Positions 16,353 through 24,360 of a stretch of 64,000 nucleotides of DNA are shown here, in pieces; position 1 is the first letter of the stretch, and each line of letters starts with the position of its first letter. The translations under genes and the position numbers were made by a program. Location: positions 1-64,000 of the forward strand of contig CAWUKT010000016.1 of NCBI GenBank assembly GCA_963923035.1. The letters are read 5' to 3'. The notes beneath the pieces were generated by a model. It did no database searches. It was not told the DNA's origin and was given only the letters and a program-made list of their open reading frames with translations. The stretch comes from CAWUKT01 sp963923035. GTDB taxonomy: Bacteria; Bacteroidota; Bacteroidia; J057; JADKCL01.

Positions 16353-17024
16353 ATGGAGCCGGTAAAAGTTGTTCTTGCGGATGCCCAGTACCTTGCCCGG
16401 GCTGGTTTTCGTCACCTCTTTTCGGATGAAGAGCGGGTGATGATCGTGGACGAGGCGGCGACTCCGGCCCAACTGGAAACCATTGTCCAGGCCCAACAGC
16501 CGGACATTGTGGTGTTCGATTATTTCAACTCTGAGCACTACGACATCCAGGACATTTGCCGCATCAAGGGCATCGCTCCCAATACCCGCTTCCTCGTTGT
16601 CACGGCCGACCACGACAAGTCCAATATCTTCAAGGTGTTGGAATGTGGGGCCAGTTCCATTTTGACCAAGCACTGCTCCAAGGATGAGATCATCAATGCG
16701 GTCTACGCCACGGCCCGCAAGGAGAAGTTTTTCTGCAACAAAGTGCTGGACATCATTTTGGAGAAGCACCTGGGACAAACCGAATCCAAGGAAAAGGAAG
16801 CCAATTGTGCGCCTTCCAGTTTGACGGCCCGGGAATTGGAGGTGGTGGAATTGATCGCGCAGGGGGTGACCACGAAGGCGATGGCGGAGCAATTGCATTT
16901 GTCCACCCACACCATCTATACCCACCGGAAGAACATCATGAAAAAACTCGGCATCAATTCCGTTTCCGAGTTGATCCTGTACGCGCTGAACGCCGGGATC
17001 GTCAAATCCAGTAATTCCAATTGA
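16353..17024 (+). CDS. LuxR/NarL-type response regulator
   Basis: A 223-residue two-domain regulator. Residues 1-125 are a receiver domain with phospho-acceptor D56 ('VVFDYF'), acidic D10 and the conserved K106 ('SILTKHC'). The usual double-acid pair before alpha-1 is reduced to a single D ('LADAQYL'). Residues about 155-215 are a GerE-type helix-turn-helix ('LTARELEVVELIAQGVTTK...STHTIYTHRKNIMKKLG'). No histidine kinase is adjacent, so it is an orphan here. A 17-bp palindrome just upstream may be an autoregulatory site. Target genes are unknown. Confidence 0.9.
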   Translation: MEPVKVVLADAQYLARAGFRHLFSDEERVMIVDEAATPAQLETIVQAQQPDIVVFDYFNSEHYDIQDICRIKGIAPNTRFLVVTADHDKSNIFKVLECGASSILTKHCSKDEIINAVYATARKEKFFCNKVLDIILEKHLGQTESKEKEANCAPSSLTARELEVVELIAQGVTTKAMAEQLHLSTHTIYTHRKNIMKKLGINSVSELILYALNAGIVKSSNSN

Positions 17025-17029
17025 TTTTT

Positions 17030-17989
17030 TTATTCTCCCCGCCAGAAGACCGATGAGAGGATTCGGTCGGTGTAGGGATAGGCCCCTTCGATGCTGCGGG
17101 TAGAAAGATCGATACGCACCAGGCTATCGTTGGTCTGGGCGAAGAGCTTGCTTTCAAAAAAGTCAACCCCAAACGAACTGGCCTGGTCCTGAATCACCTG
17201 GTTCCCCGTTTGGACTTCATTTCCCACCAAAACCACGTCCTGCAACCACTCCTGCCCAAACCGCGCCTCAAAATAGGGCGTCCGGGCAATCTGGGAATAA
17301 TCCACTGCGGTTTCGTTGCGGGCGGTGAGGTAATCGGCTCCTGAGACCAGGGCCGTATAGGCCTGGCTTCCGTCGTGGGTCACCAGGTCGATGTTGTTGA
17401 ATTGGTTGAACTGCATGAATTGAATGGGGAACTCAAATTCATTGCGGGAGCGGTCGGCCAGGGCGTGCTCGTCAATGACCCAAACATCACTGGGGCCGAC
17501 CTGAACGAAGAAAGTACGGCTGTTGTAAAGGATGCGTTGGGGCGGGGCGGGAAGTTCAATGGCAAACAGCTCTTCCTTGCGCCGGTGGTACCAGACAAGG
17601 CTGTCCTGAGTGGAATCGGCGATCACGATGTAGCGGTCTCCGACCGCAAAAAAGTGGGGGGCCACCCCCGTGGTGATTCTGGCCTCTTCGGCACCTGTTT
17701 CCGGGTCACCGGCCACCAACAAGTTGGAGTTGATGTCGCCTACCCATACGCTGCCTTCGGCAAGCACCATCGTACTGAGTTCGCCGGCGCCAACCTTGAG
17801 CCGCGATTGCCAATCCAACTCCAATCCATCCGGCGTCCACTTGGCCACGCCCCGTTGGCGACTCAGGCTATCTTCCCCCAAAAAAAAGCCGGCTTTGGTT
17901 TCGATGGCGTACTCGCGGTCGTCATCAAACCCACATCCGGGCAGCGCCAGCAAGCTGGCGGCAAGGAAAAGGAAGATCCATTGCTTCAT
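17030..17989 (-). CDS. Predicted beta-propeller-like lipoprotein
   Basis: A 319-residue protein with a lipoprotein signal ('SLLALPGCGFDDD', lipobox LPGC, cysteine at 19). The mature part has repeating short beta-strand units ('GSVWVGDINSNLLVAGDPETG', 'GDRYIVIADSTQDSLVWY', 'SKLFAQTNDSLVRIDLSTRS') that look like propeller blades of the kind found in six- or seven-bladed secreted propellers. I recognise no named family. It lies three bases after the M28 peptidase stop on the same strand, so the two are one operon; it might be an accessory or client of that secreted peptidase. Function is unknown. Confidence 0.65.
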   Translation of the reverse strand: MKQWIFLFLAASLLALPGCGFDDDREYAIETKAGFFLGEDSLSRQRGVAKWTPDGLELDWQSRLKVGAGELSTMVLAEGSVWVGDINSNLLVAGDPETGAEEARITTGVAPHFFAVGDRYIVIADSTQDSLVWYHRRKEELFAIELPAPPQRILYNSRTFFVQVGPSDVWVIDEHALADRSRNEFEFPIQFMQFNQFNNIDLVTHDGSQAYTALVSGADYLTARNETAVDYSQIARTPYFEARFGQEWLQDVVLVGNEVQTGNQVIQDQASSFGVDFFESKLFAQTNDSLVRIDLSTRSIEGAYPYTDRILSSVFWRGE

Positions 17990-17992
17990 GGA

Positions 17993-19228
17993 TCAGAAGG
18001 TAACGCTTTTTTTGATCTTTTTCTTTCCGCGCTTGACGACCACATTCGCTTTTTGCCCCTTCTCAAACTTGCTCAGGGCCTCCATATAGTCATAGATGTC
18101 CCCGATTTCCATGTCGCCAATCTGCACGACGATGTCTCCATTCTCCAGGCCGGCATTCGCCGCGGGGCGGTCGTCGATGACCGCATCGATGCGCATCCCG
18201 GAATCGGCGTAGGAATAGTCGGGCATCACTCCCAAAGTGACCTTGAAAGCCGCTGCCTGGCGCTTGTTGTCATCATTCTTGGTCGCCGTGAATTCCAATT
18301 CTCCGTCATCGTCCAGTTCCTCGATCAGTTTGACCACGTAATCGGAAATCTGAAGGATGCCCACATAATTCACCAGGTTGGCATCGTCGGTCGGCTTGTG
18401 GTAGTCGTCGTGGGCTCCGGTGAAAAAGTGAATGGCGGGAACGTCCTGGAGGTAGAAAGAGGTATGGTCAGACGGTCCAACGCCGCTTTTGGTCTTGGCA
18501 AGGGTAAAACCCAATCCTTCGAGGGCTTCAAATGCCGGCTCCCAAGCGGGCGAGGTCCCCGTTCCACTCAACGCCAGGTTTTTGCTCATCTTCAAGCGGC
18601 CAATCATGTCCAGGTTGATCATGTAATTCATCTCCTCCACGGGAATGGAGGCCGCTTTGACATAGGCTTTGGAACCCAGCAGGCCCAATTCTTCACCACT
18701 GAAAGCGAGGAAAAGGTAATTGTTGTTCTTGGCAGAGGAGCTTTTCAGGGCCTCGGCGATGTAGAGCATCCCGGCAATGCCACTGGCGTTGTCGTCGGCT
18801 CCGTTGTGGATATCGGTCGAATTGGGATCGAGTGACCCGGTGATTCCATGGCCCAGGTGGTCGTAGTGCGCTCCGACCACGACCGTCTGTTTGGCGCCAT
18901 TGTCGATATAGCCCACGACATTCCGTCCGGTCCGGGCCGCACCTTCTTCGGCGGAGGCATGCGGATTGTTGCTGAATTTAAATTCGAAATCCTGGTACCA
19001 GGAGCCATTTTCGCCTTTGGGGCTCAGGCCAAGGGCTTCGAAACGGCGGGCGATGTACTCGGCGGCCAGACGTTCGTAGTCGGTCCCGGTCTCACGGCCC
19101 TGGAGGTAGTCCGAGGCGAGGTAGACCACGTCCACCCGAATCGGGTGCAGGGCCCGCATCATGTCCTGGGCGATGGCCGGCAAACCCAGAGAAAGGCCGA
19201 GGAGAAGGACCAGAATATATTTTTTCAT
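17993..19228 (-). CDS. M28 family zinc metallopeptidase with PDZ domain
   Basis: A 411-residue exported aminopeptidase-type enzyme. The signal peptide ends at 'LPAIAQ'. Di-zinc ligands are visible in 'GAHYDHLGHG' (H121), 'HNGADDNASGIAGM' (D145/D146), 'AFSGEELGLLGSKAYV' (E179/E180), 'INLDMIGRL' and 'AIHFFTGAHDDYHKPTDD'. Residues about 320-400 form a PDZ domain ('MRIDAVIDDRPAANAGLENGDIVVQIGD'), which in this family helps position substrates. I use the ATG at 19228, which opens the signal peptide; an earlier in-frame start would add eight residues. A -7 promoter element lies 21 bases upstream of it. It is followed by a cotranscribed propeller-like lipoprotein. Confidence 0.9.
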   Translation of the reverse strand: MKKYILVLLLGLSLGLPAIAQDMMRALHPIRVDVVYLASDYLQGRETGTDYERLAAEYIARRFEALGLSPKGENGSWYQDFEFKFSNNPHASAEEGAARTGRNVVGYIDNGAKQTVVVGAHYDHLGHGITGSLDPNSTDIHNGADDNASGIAGMLYIAEALKSSSAKNNNYLFLAFSGEELGLLGSKAYVKAASIPVEEMNYMINLDMIGRLKMSKNLALSGTGTSPAWEPAFEALEGLGFTLAKTKSGVGPSDHTSFYLQDVPAIHFFTGAHDDYHKPTDDANLVNYVGILQISDYVVKLIEELDDDGELEFTATKNDDNKRQAAAFKVTLGVMPDYSYADSGMRIDAVIDDRPAANAGLENGDIVVQIGDMEIGDIYDYMEALSKFEKGQKANVVVKRGKKKIKKSVTF

Positions 19229-19249
19229 GAGTAGATGCTTTCTTTCGGG

Positions 19250-19257
19250 CAAATTTA
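19250..19257 (-). promoter_or_regulatory. -7 promoter element for the M28 peptidase operon
   Basis: On the minus strand this reads TAAATTTG, a perfect TAnnTTTG, 21 bases before the ATG at 19228. That supports the chosen start and a short normal leader. Confidence 0.55.
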
Positions 19258-19288
19258 CACCACAAAGGCGAATTGCAGGGACTGATGC

Positions 19289-19822
19289 TTACTTCTTTTT
19301 GGGTCGAAAAGCCTGAATGATCTCAGAATTCGTCTCGAGATAGGCGCCCCCGATGAGGTCGATGCAGTACGGGATGGCGGGGAAAACGGCATCGAGGCAT
19401 TCGCGGATGGCTTTGGGCTTGCCGGGCAGGTTGACGATGAGCGCCTGGCCCCGGATGCCCGCCGTCTGGCGGGACAGGATCGCCGTCGGAACAAATTGAA
19501 GGCTCGTGGCCCGCATCAGTTCGCCAAATCCAGGCATCATTTTTTCACACACTGCCTCGGTTGCCTCCGGCGTAATGTCGCGGGGAGCCGGGCCAGTCCC
19601 TCCTGTGGTCACCACCAGGGAGCATTTTTCCGCATCCACCAATTCCACCAACGCCGCCTCGATCTGGTCTTGTTCGTCCGGAACCAACCGATAGACCTTC
19701 TCCCACGGACTCGCCAGGTAATCGTTCATCGTCTCCTCAATTGCGACCCCGGAGCGGTCCTCATAAATGCCCTGCGAAGCCCGGTCCGAGACCGTCAGAA
19801 TTCCAATGCGTGCTGTTTCCAT
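19289..19822 (-). CDS. mogA: Molybdenum cofactor biosynthesis protein MogA/MoaB family
   Basis: A 177-residue MogA-type molybdopterin adenylyltransferase, which adenylates molybdopterin before molybdate insertion. It has 'IGILTVSDRASQGIYEDRSGVAI' at residues 6-28, the active-site loop 'VVTTGGTGPAPRDITPEATEAV' near residue 70, and 'GIRGQALIVNLPGKPKAI' towards the C-terminus, all standard for the family. The serine-bearing SDR motif with bound-substrate loop favours MogA over MoaB. No other molybdenum cofactor gene is present in the window, so it is isolated from its pathway. Confidence 0.9.
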   Translation of the reverse strand: METARIGILTVSDRASQGIYEDRSGVAIEETMNDYLASPWEKVYRLVPDEQDQIEAALVELVDAEKCSLVVTTGGTGPAPRDITPEATEAVCEKMMPGFGELMRATSLQFVPTAILSRQTAGIRGQALIVNLPGKPKAIRECLDAVFPAIPYCIDLIGGAYLETNSEIIQAFRPKKK

Positions 19823-19975
19823 GCTTCGAATTTAAGGTGGATTGGCGGGAAAAAGGAAACCTAAATCCGCTGAGAAGGCATTGGAAGCATTGGAGTTATA
19901 AATTCTATGGTCGTTTGAGATGCGTTCCGCATTTTTCCTCCCCTACCTTCGCGGCTTTTTTCTTTAAATTGAGGC

Positions 19976-21325
19976 ATGAAGCGAATTTTACTATTGGCTC
20001 TCCTCCTGGTAGCCGGCCTTTCCCCTAGCTTTTCCCAACCTCTGAGCCTCGAGCGCACGGTTCAGTTCGACTTTCTGACCAACTCCCTCGGAGAAGTGGG
20101 CTCCTCGGATACCTGGGGCTGGGTGGACTCGGTGGGCACGGAATATGCCATCATCGGCAACTACAATTCCGTGGCTTTCGTGCGGGCGTCGGACGGCTTG
20201 ATTTGCGATTCGATCCCAGCGGCCGACCAAAACGACGGCTATTACCACCGGGACATGGTGACCTTCGGCCATTATGCCTACTGTGTATCCGAAATGCAGG
20301 GGACGAATGAAGGCCTGATGATTTTTGACCTGCGCCCACTGCCGGATAGTGTTCGCTTCGTAGGCGCCTGGACCGACAATGGGACCATTGTCCGCTCCCA
20401 CAACCTCGACATCGATCCCACCTCCGGCCATTTGTACATCGAATCCGATGGTACCCAAGGCATCGACATCGTAAGCCTCGCCGATCCGGAGGCTCCGGTC
20501 CGCGTGGGCTTCATTCCCGCGCCGGGCATCCATGATATCCACGCCCGTGGGGATACCCTGTGGACGGCCGAAGGAACCGCCCGGAAATTTCGCGTCCTGA
20601 ACGTCGCCGACAAGGGCAACCCCATCATCATGGGCGAAGTAGCCAGCACGACCTTCGGCTACTGCCACAATATCTGGCCGAGCGACGATGGCCGCTTTTT
20701 CTTCACCACTGAAGAGACGCCCAACCGGACGGTCAAGATTTGGGATGCCACTGACATGTCCAATATCCAACAACGGGGTGCTTACCTCGCCACCAACGGC
20801 CTGGCCCACAATGTCCACGTCGAAGGCCAGTACCTGTTCATCAGCCACTATACTTCCGGCGTGACGGTCGTCGACTGGAGCGATCCCGACAATCCAGTCG
20901 AAGTCGCGGCCTACGATACCTACCTCCCCAATGACGGGGCGGTCTTTGAGGGTTGCTGGGGGGTGTCTACGCCCTCTCCGAGCGGTCGGCTCTACGCCAG
21001 CAATTTTGAAGGCAAGCTGACCATCCTCCAATGGGACCCGAACGCCGTCGGTGTCATCGGTCCCGACCCCGCCGACCTCCAGGCGCCCTATCCGACCTTG
21101 TTCGACGAAGTCCTCCACATTCCGGTGGAATTGGACGGCCCGGCGGCCGTGGAAGTGACGGTCTGGGATGTTCAGGGCCGCGCGGTCGCGCGCCCGTTCG
21201 CCGGTGAACTGTCCTCGGGACGGTTTACATTGCCGTGGCGTCCCGCGTCGTTGGGCGCGGGGGTGTATGTGGTACGCGTCAGCGTGGGGGATGCTGTTGG
21301 GACTTGGCGGGTGGTGCGTCAGTAG
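19976..21325 (+). CDS. Choice-of-anchor B family secreted protein with T9SS sorting domain
   Basis: A 449-residue exported protein. A signal peptide ends at 'LSPSFSQ'. The body has LVIVD-type propeller repeats ('GLMIFDLRPLPDSVRFVGAW', 'GIDIVSLADPEAPVRVGFI', 'GVTVVDWSDPDNPVEVAAY') as in the choice-of-anchor B family, which is predicted to form a surface or secreted beta-propeller. The last 75 residues ('VTVWDVQGRAVARPFAG...GVYVVRVSVGD') are a T9SS type A sorting domain that directs secretion through the type IX system. The gene is monocistronic and converges with the DUF502 gene three bases away. Its function outside the cell is unknown. Confidence 0.85.
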   Translation: MKRILLLALLLVAGLSPSFSQPLSLERTVQFDFLTNSLGEVGSSDTWGWVDSVGTEYAIIGNYNSVAFVRASDGLICDSIPAADQNDGYYHRDMVTFGHYAYCVSEMQGTNEGLMIFDLRPLPDSVRFVGAWTDNGTIVRSHNLDIDPTSGHLYIESDGTQGIDIVSLADPEAPVRVGFIPAPGIHDIHARGDTLWTAEGTARKFRVLNVADKGNPIIMGEVASTTFGYCHNIWPSDDGRFFFTTEETPNRTVKIWDATDMSNIQQRGAYLATNGLAHNVHVEGQYLFISHYTSGVTVVDWSDPDNPVEVAAYDTYLPNDGAVFEGCWGVSTPSPSGRLYASNFEGKLTILQWDPNAVGVIGPDPADLQAPYPTLFDEVLHIPVELDGPAAVEVTVWDVQGRAVARPFAGELSSGRFTLPWRPASLGAGVYVVRVSVGDAVGTWRVVRQ

Positions 21326-21328
21326 GGA

Positions 21329-21922
21329 TCATTCCCCTTTCCGACGCTCCTTCTTCTGCACCTCCTTCAGATCGGTGACCCCGCCGGCCACAATGAATTT
21401 CATCAGTTCCGCGGAGTCCACGTCCGGAAGCGGCGTGAGCCGGTGCGAGGACACCACAAACAAATTTCCCGAAAGCGAATAGGAAAACGGTACATAGACC
21501 GTCACTTTGCCTTCGAAGCCTTTGCCCAACATGTCCAGCGATTCCGTGGTCACGAAGCCGAAACGGTGCTGGTCGGGGCCACTTTCCAGCATGACGGGCT
21601 GGGAAAAGCGGCGTTCTTCGCCGATGAAGGCCTTGGTGAGGTCCTTGATGGAGGTATAGACGAATTTGAAAAAGGGCGTCCGCACCAGGATTTCCTCGAA
21701 CATGTTGAAGAGGGGGCGGAACAAGAGGAGTCGGGTGGCGAGGCCGATGAGGAAGACGCCCGCCAGCATCAGCGCCAGCGTGAGCCAGGCGCTGTCAAAA
21801 ATCCGGTAGGAATCGATCAGGTTGTAGAGGTATTGACCGGTGAGGAAAACCGCTACCAGCGGGACCACAAAGATGATTCCCCGCAAAAAGACGCTGATCA
21901 ACTGGTTGAGGTAATCACGCAT
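21329..21922 (-). CDS. DUF502 family membrane protein
   Basis: A 197-residue protein with two N-terminal transmembrane helices ('IFVVPLVAVFLTGQYLYNLI' about 17-36 and 'LTLALMLAGVFLIGLATRLLLF' about 48-69), followed by the conserved soluble region with 'RTPFFKFVYTSIKDLTKAF' and 'GFVTTES', the DUF502 hallmark. The C-terminus is a cytoplasmic or periplasmic beta-rich stretch with a charged tail. The start overlaps the end of lpxD by eight bases on the same strand, so the two are translationally coupled, hinting at an envelope role. Biochemical function is not established. Confidence 0.85.
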   Translation of the reverse strand: MRDYLNQLISVFLRGIIFVVPLVAVFLTGQYLYNLIDSYRIFDSAWLTLALMLAGVFLIGLATRLLLFRPLFNMFEEILVRTPFFKFVYTSIKDLTKAFIGEERRFSQPVMLESGPDQHRFGFVTTESLDMLGKGFEGKVTVYVPFSYSLSGNLFVVSSHRLTPLPDVDSAELMKFIVAGGVTDLKEVQKKERRKGE

Positions 21923-22919
21923 CCGACTGTTGTTTGAGGAGGGCTTCCAAGGCAGGTAAAATATCCGGGAGGCGCTTCAGGGCCGCTTCTTTCCGCAGGA
22001 AGGCCCGCGCATCATCGGCCACCATGCCCCCGTAAGATTTCCCCCCTTCCAACGATGACATCACGCCCGCTTTTCCGAGGAGGTTGGCGCCCTTGCCAAT
22101 GGTCAGGTCCTGCACGACGCCGACCTGACCCCACAATTGAACGTCGTCTTCAATGGTGACGACGCCGGCAATGCCGACCTGCGACGCGATCACGCAACGC
22201 TTGCCGATCACCGTATCGTGCCCCACCTGGACGAGGTTGTCCAGTTTGGTATGGTCACCAATCGACGTCACTGCGGTCACCCCGCGGTCGATCGTACAGT
22301 TGGCGCCGATGTCCACCCAATCGCCCAGAATCGTTTCCCCTACACTCAACATCTTGTCCCGGCGGTCCGGGCGCTTCTTATAATAGAAGGCCTCGGAGCC
22401 CAGAACAGCACCGGCTCCGATCGTACAATTCGTACCGATGGTCGTATGGGAATAGATCGTCACGTTGGGGTGGATGATGGTCCCATCCCCAATTTTGACG
22501 TGGGAGCCAATGACCGAGTTGTGGCCGATCTGGATGTCTTTTCCCAGCTCCACGTCCTCTCCAAACACGACATTTTTTCCCAGCGCCAACCCTTCACCCC
22601 CCGAATAATCGCCCGCCACGTCCTGCCGGGGAAGGGCGCCATACCGCTCCGAAAGCCGGTTGAAATCGCGGAACGGATCGTCGCTGACCAGCAATCCTTT
22701 GCCTTCCGGCGCTTCGACTTCCTGGTCGATGAGGATGGTGGTAGCAGCAGAAAAAAGCGCCTTGTTGTAGTATTTGTGGTAGTCCACAAAGCACAAGTCG
22801 CCGGGTTCTACCCGGTGAATTTCGTTCAGGCCGAGAATCAGATGGTTGGGGTCTCCGACGTATTGGCACCGGAGAAAATGGGCGGCTTCTTCAAGGCGTA
22901 GAGGGGCAGGAAATTTCAT
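21915..22919 (-). CDS. lpxD: UDP-3-O-acylglucosamine N-acyltransferase (LpxD or close paralogue)
   Basis: A 334-residue left-handed beta-helix acyltransferase. After an N-terminal uridine-binding domain (about 1-105), hexapeptide repeats run from about 110 to 300 ('VVFGEDVELGKDIQIGHNSVIGSHVKIG'), including the LpxD signature 'LDNLVQVGHDTVIGKRCVIASQVGIAG' with the catalytic histidine. LpxD adds the second 3-hydroxyacyl chain to lipid A precursor. Bacteroidota often encode two LpxD-like proteins, one away from lpxA/lpxC; this copy has no lpx neighbours, so it may be that paralogue. The start is the ATG at 22919; the longer reading frame upstream contains the promoter. Confidence 0.8.
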   Translation of the reverse strand: MKFPAPLRLEEAAHFLRCQYVGDPNHLILGLNEIHRVEPGDLCFVDYHKYYNKALFSAATTILIDQEVEAPEGKGLLVSDDPFRDFNRLSERYGALPRQDVAGDYSGGEGLALGKNVVFGEDVELGKDIQIGHNSVIGSHVKIGDGTIIHPNVTIYSHTTIGTNCTIGAGAVLGSEAFYYKKRPDRRDKMLSVGETILGDWVDIGANCTIDRGVTAVTSIGDHTKLDNLVQVGHDTVIGKRCVIASQVGIAGVVTIEDDVQLWGQVGVVQDLTIGKGANLLGKAGVMSSLEGGKSYGGMVADDARAFLRKEAALKRLPDILPALEALLKQQSDA

Positions 22920-22937
22920 AGGATGGATGATGAACGA

Positions 22938-22945
22938 CAAATATA
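22938..22945 (-). promoter_or_regulatory. -7 promoter element for lpxD
   Basis: The minus strand reads TATATTTG, a perfect TAnnTTTG, 18 bases before the ATG at 22919. A TTTG (minus strand, 22964-22961) lies 15 bases upstream, somewhat closer than usual. It confirms that the longer upstream open frame is not the start. Confidence 0.55.
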
Positions 22946-22986
22946 GTGGCTGGCGGGTACCAAAGGAACATTCAGTCCATGATTTC

Positions 22987-23028
22987 GTTAGGTTTGTGCC
23001 TAACAATTGTTCGTGAGGGAGCAATTGT
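22987..23028. promoter_or_regulatory. Inverted and direct repeats in the lpxD/LytTR divergent region
   Basis: GTTAGG (22987-22992) and CCTAAC (22999-23004) form a perfect inverted repeat. Directly adjoining it, CAATTGT occurs twice, at 23004-23010 and 23022-23028, 18 bases apart. Such spaced direct repeats are reminiscent of LytTR-domain binding sites, and a LytTR regulator gene begins 150 bases downstream. The link is inference. Confidence 0.35.
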
Positions 23029-23178
23029 CATTTTAACACTAAGGTAGCCTTCTTTGGTCCTCGAAATCCGTCCATTCATCAGATGTGCTTGTCAATCAGT
23101 CGAAAAGCACCAACCCTCCGAAAGGGATTCCCGTAATTTTACTCGGCATGCAGCTAAAAATAGAAAAGATCAAACGAC

Positions 23179-23919
23179 ATGAAAGAAACCCCAAAAGTAA
23201 GACACAACGGGGGGGCTGAATCCCTGCTTTACCAGCTCGGCCATGCCGTCATTGTTGTGGATGCTGATCACCGGATCAGCTACTTGAACGAATCCGCCGA
23301 GCAATTGCTCGGCCTTCCCGGAGCCGCCGCAGTCGGCGTCCACCTGGACCAGATGGTCCGCTTCTGGGACGAGACCTCCGGCCAGACGGTGCGGCTTCCC
23401 CTGACCCGGGTCGCCGAGGCCAAGGAAGCCTATGTAGCGGACCGCCAGCTCGTGCTGGAGGTCCCCGAACAACTCAACCGCCGCGTGGCGGTCAGCGCCA
23501 ATCCCATTTTTGGCGTGCCGGCCGAAGGCGTCGCGATCGAGATTTGTGACAATTTCATTGAATCTGTAAATGCAGGAGCCCCGATGGAAGAGGAGCCCAA
23601 TCTGATCCCCGATTTCTTCTTCGTGAAGAAGGACGGTTCATTCATCAAAGTCTTGGCGGAAAAGATTCTGTGGATTGAAGCCATGGAAAACTACGCTGTC
23701 CTGGTGACCGAAGAAGAGCGCTTTGTGGTCCATTCAACCCTGAAAAAGCTGGCGCTTCGCCTCGCTGAGCTCGGCTTTATCCGGGTCCACCGGTCCTATA
23801 TCGTCCCGGTTTCCAAGATCGATGCCATCGAGGACAACCGACTCCATATCGGTGAGAATGAGGTCCCTATCGGCAAGTCCTACCGCTCCAATTTGATGCA
23901 ACACCTCAATTTTATTTAG
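23179..23919 (+). CDS. PAS-LytTR transcriptional regulator
   Basis: A 246-residue regulator. Residues about 14-130 look like a PAS sensor domain ('HAVIVVDADHRISYLNESAEQLLGLPGAAAVG' is the typical PAS start, followed by 'RRVAVSANPIFG'). Residues about 145-246 are a LytTR DNA-binding domain ('DGSFIKVLAEKILWIEAMENYAVLVTEEERFVVHSTLKKL...FIRVHRSYIVPVSKID'). It lacks a receiver domain, so it is probably controlled by a ligand or redox signal through the PAS domain and not by a histidine kinase. It is divergent from lpxD. A small open frame and a hairpin lie downstream. Confidence 0.9.
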   Translation: MKETPKVRHNGGAESLLYQLGHAVIVVDADHRISYLNESAEQLLGLPGAAAVGVHLDQMVRFWDETSGQTVRLPLTRVAEAKEAYVADRQLVLEVPEQLNRRVAVSANPIFGVPAEGVAIEICDNFIESVNAGAPMEEEPNLIPDFFFVKKDGSFIKVLAEKILWIEAMENYAVLVTEEERFVVHSTLKKLALRLAELGFIRVHRSYIVPVSKIDAIEDNRLHIGENEVPIGKSYRSNLMQHLNFI

Positions 23920-23928
23920 AACGAAAAC

Positions 23929-24024
23929 ATGGATCAGCTGGTCATTGATCAAACTTTCCCCGGCATTGATCCAAAAAATGAATATCAGTGTGTTTTTGGT
24001 GCCATCTTGTGGCACGTGAATTAG
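23929..24024 (+). CDS. Possible small peptide downstream of the LytTR regulator
   Basis: A 31-codon open frame starts nine bases after the LytTR stop with an ATG and ends in TAG. The peptide begins 'MDQLVIDQTFPGIDP' and ends 'GAILWHVN', with one cysteine. No signal peptide or ribosome-binding site is evident, and codon-level support cannot be judged at this length. It may be chance. Confidence 0.2.
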   Translation: MDQLVIDQTFPGIDPKNEYQCVFGAILWHVN

Positions 24025-24176
24025 AAGGTCGCATAATCAATTGATACATAGCTCGGAAAAATGAGTGGAATGTACAACTAGCATAAGATTACGGTTGGTT
24101 ATTGAATTTGTAGTGAAGATGGACCCGCAGGGTGATTAAATTTAGTTTTGGTTTTAGTTGGTAAGTTGGTTATACC

Positions 24177-24202
24177 GGTGCCCCATTGCGGGCACCTTTT
24201 TT
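24177..24202 (+). terminator. Intrinsic terminator downstream of the LytTR gene
   Basis: GGTGCCC (24177-24183) and GGGCACC (24190-24196) enclose a six-base loop and are followed by six Ts. It ends the LytTR transcript or a separate small RNA. Confidence 0.8.
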
Positions 24203-24281
24203 ATTTCTCCCGGCAATTTTCCATTCACCCTTCCATTCCGACCGTTGAGGTGTCAGCCAACTGTCGATCAGCCCTTTCCCC

Positions 24282-24312
24282 TTGTTTTACCGTCCGGTCT
24301 GGGTTAACTTTA
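24282..24312 (+). promoter_or_regulatory. Candidate promoter of the large T9SS cargo gene
   Basis: TTG at 24282-24284 and TAACTTTA at 24305-24312 are separated by 20 bases, fitting the Bacteroidota arrangement of a -33 TTG and -7 TAnnTTTR. The gene starts 48 bases further on. Confidence 0.5.
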
Positions 24313-24360
24313 ATATTCATCTGATTTAACCAGAATGGCAAGCACCAAGCGCTGAATTGT

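Larger units (their letters stand above)
23920..24360 (+). other. Gene-poor stretch with small ORF and a candidate transcript
   Basis: Between the LytTR gene and the large T9SS cargo gene there are 441 bases without a standard gene. They hold a 31-codon open frame at 23929-24024, a TAAATTTA element near 24138, an intrinsic terminator at 24177-24202, a pyrimidine-rich run, and the promoter of the downstream gene. The terminator lies 258 bases past the LytTR stop, so either the LytTR mRNA has a long 3' end or a separate small RNA is made here. Confidence 0.5.

Noticed and set aside
23179..23919. PAS-LytTR protein as an AgrA-type quorum-sensing regulator
   Set aside because: It has no receiver domain, and no AgrB/AgrD/AgrC-like genes adjoin.
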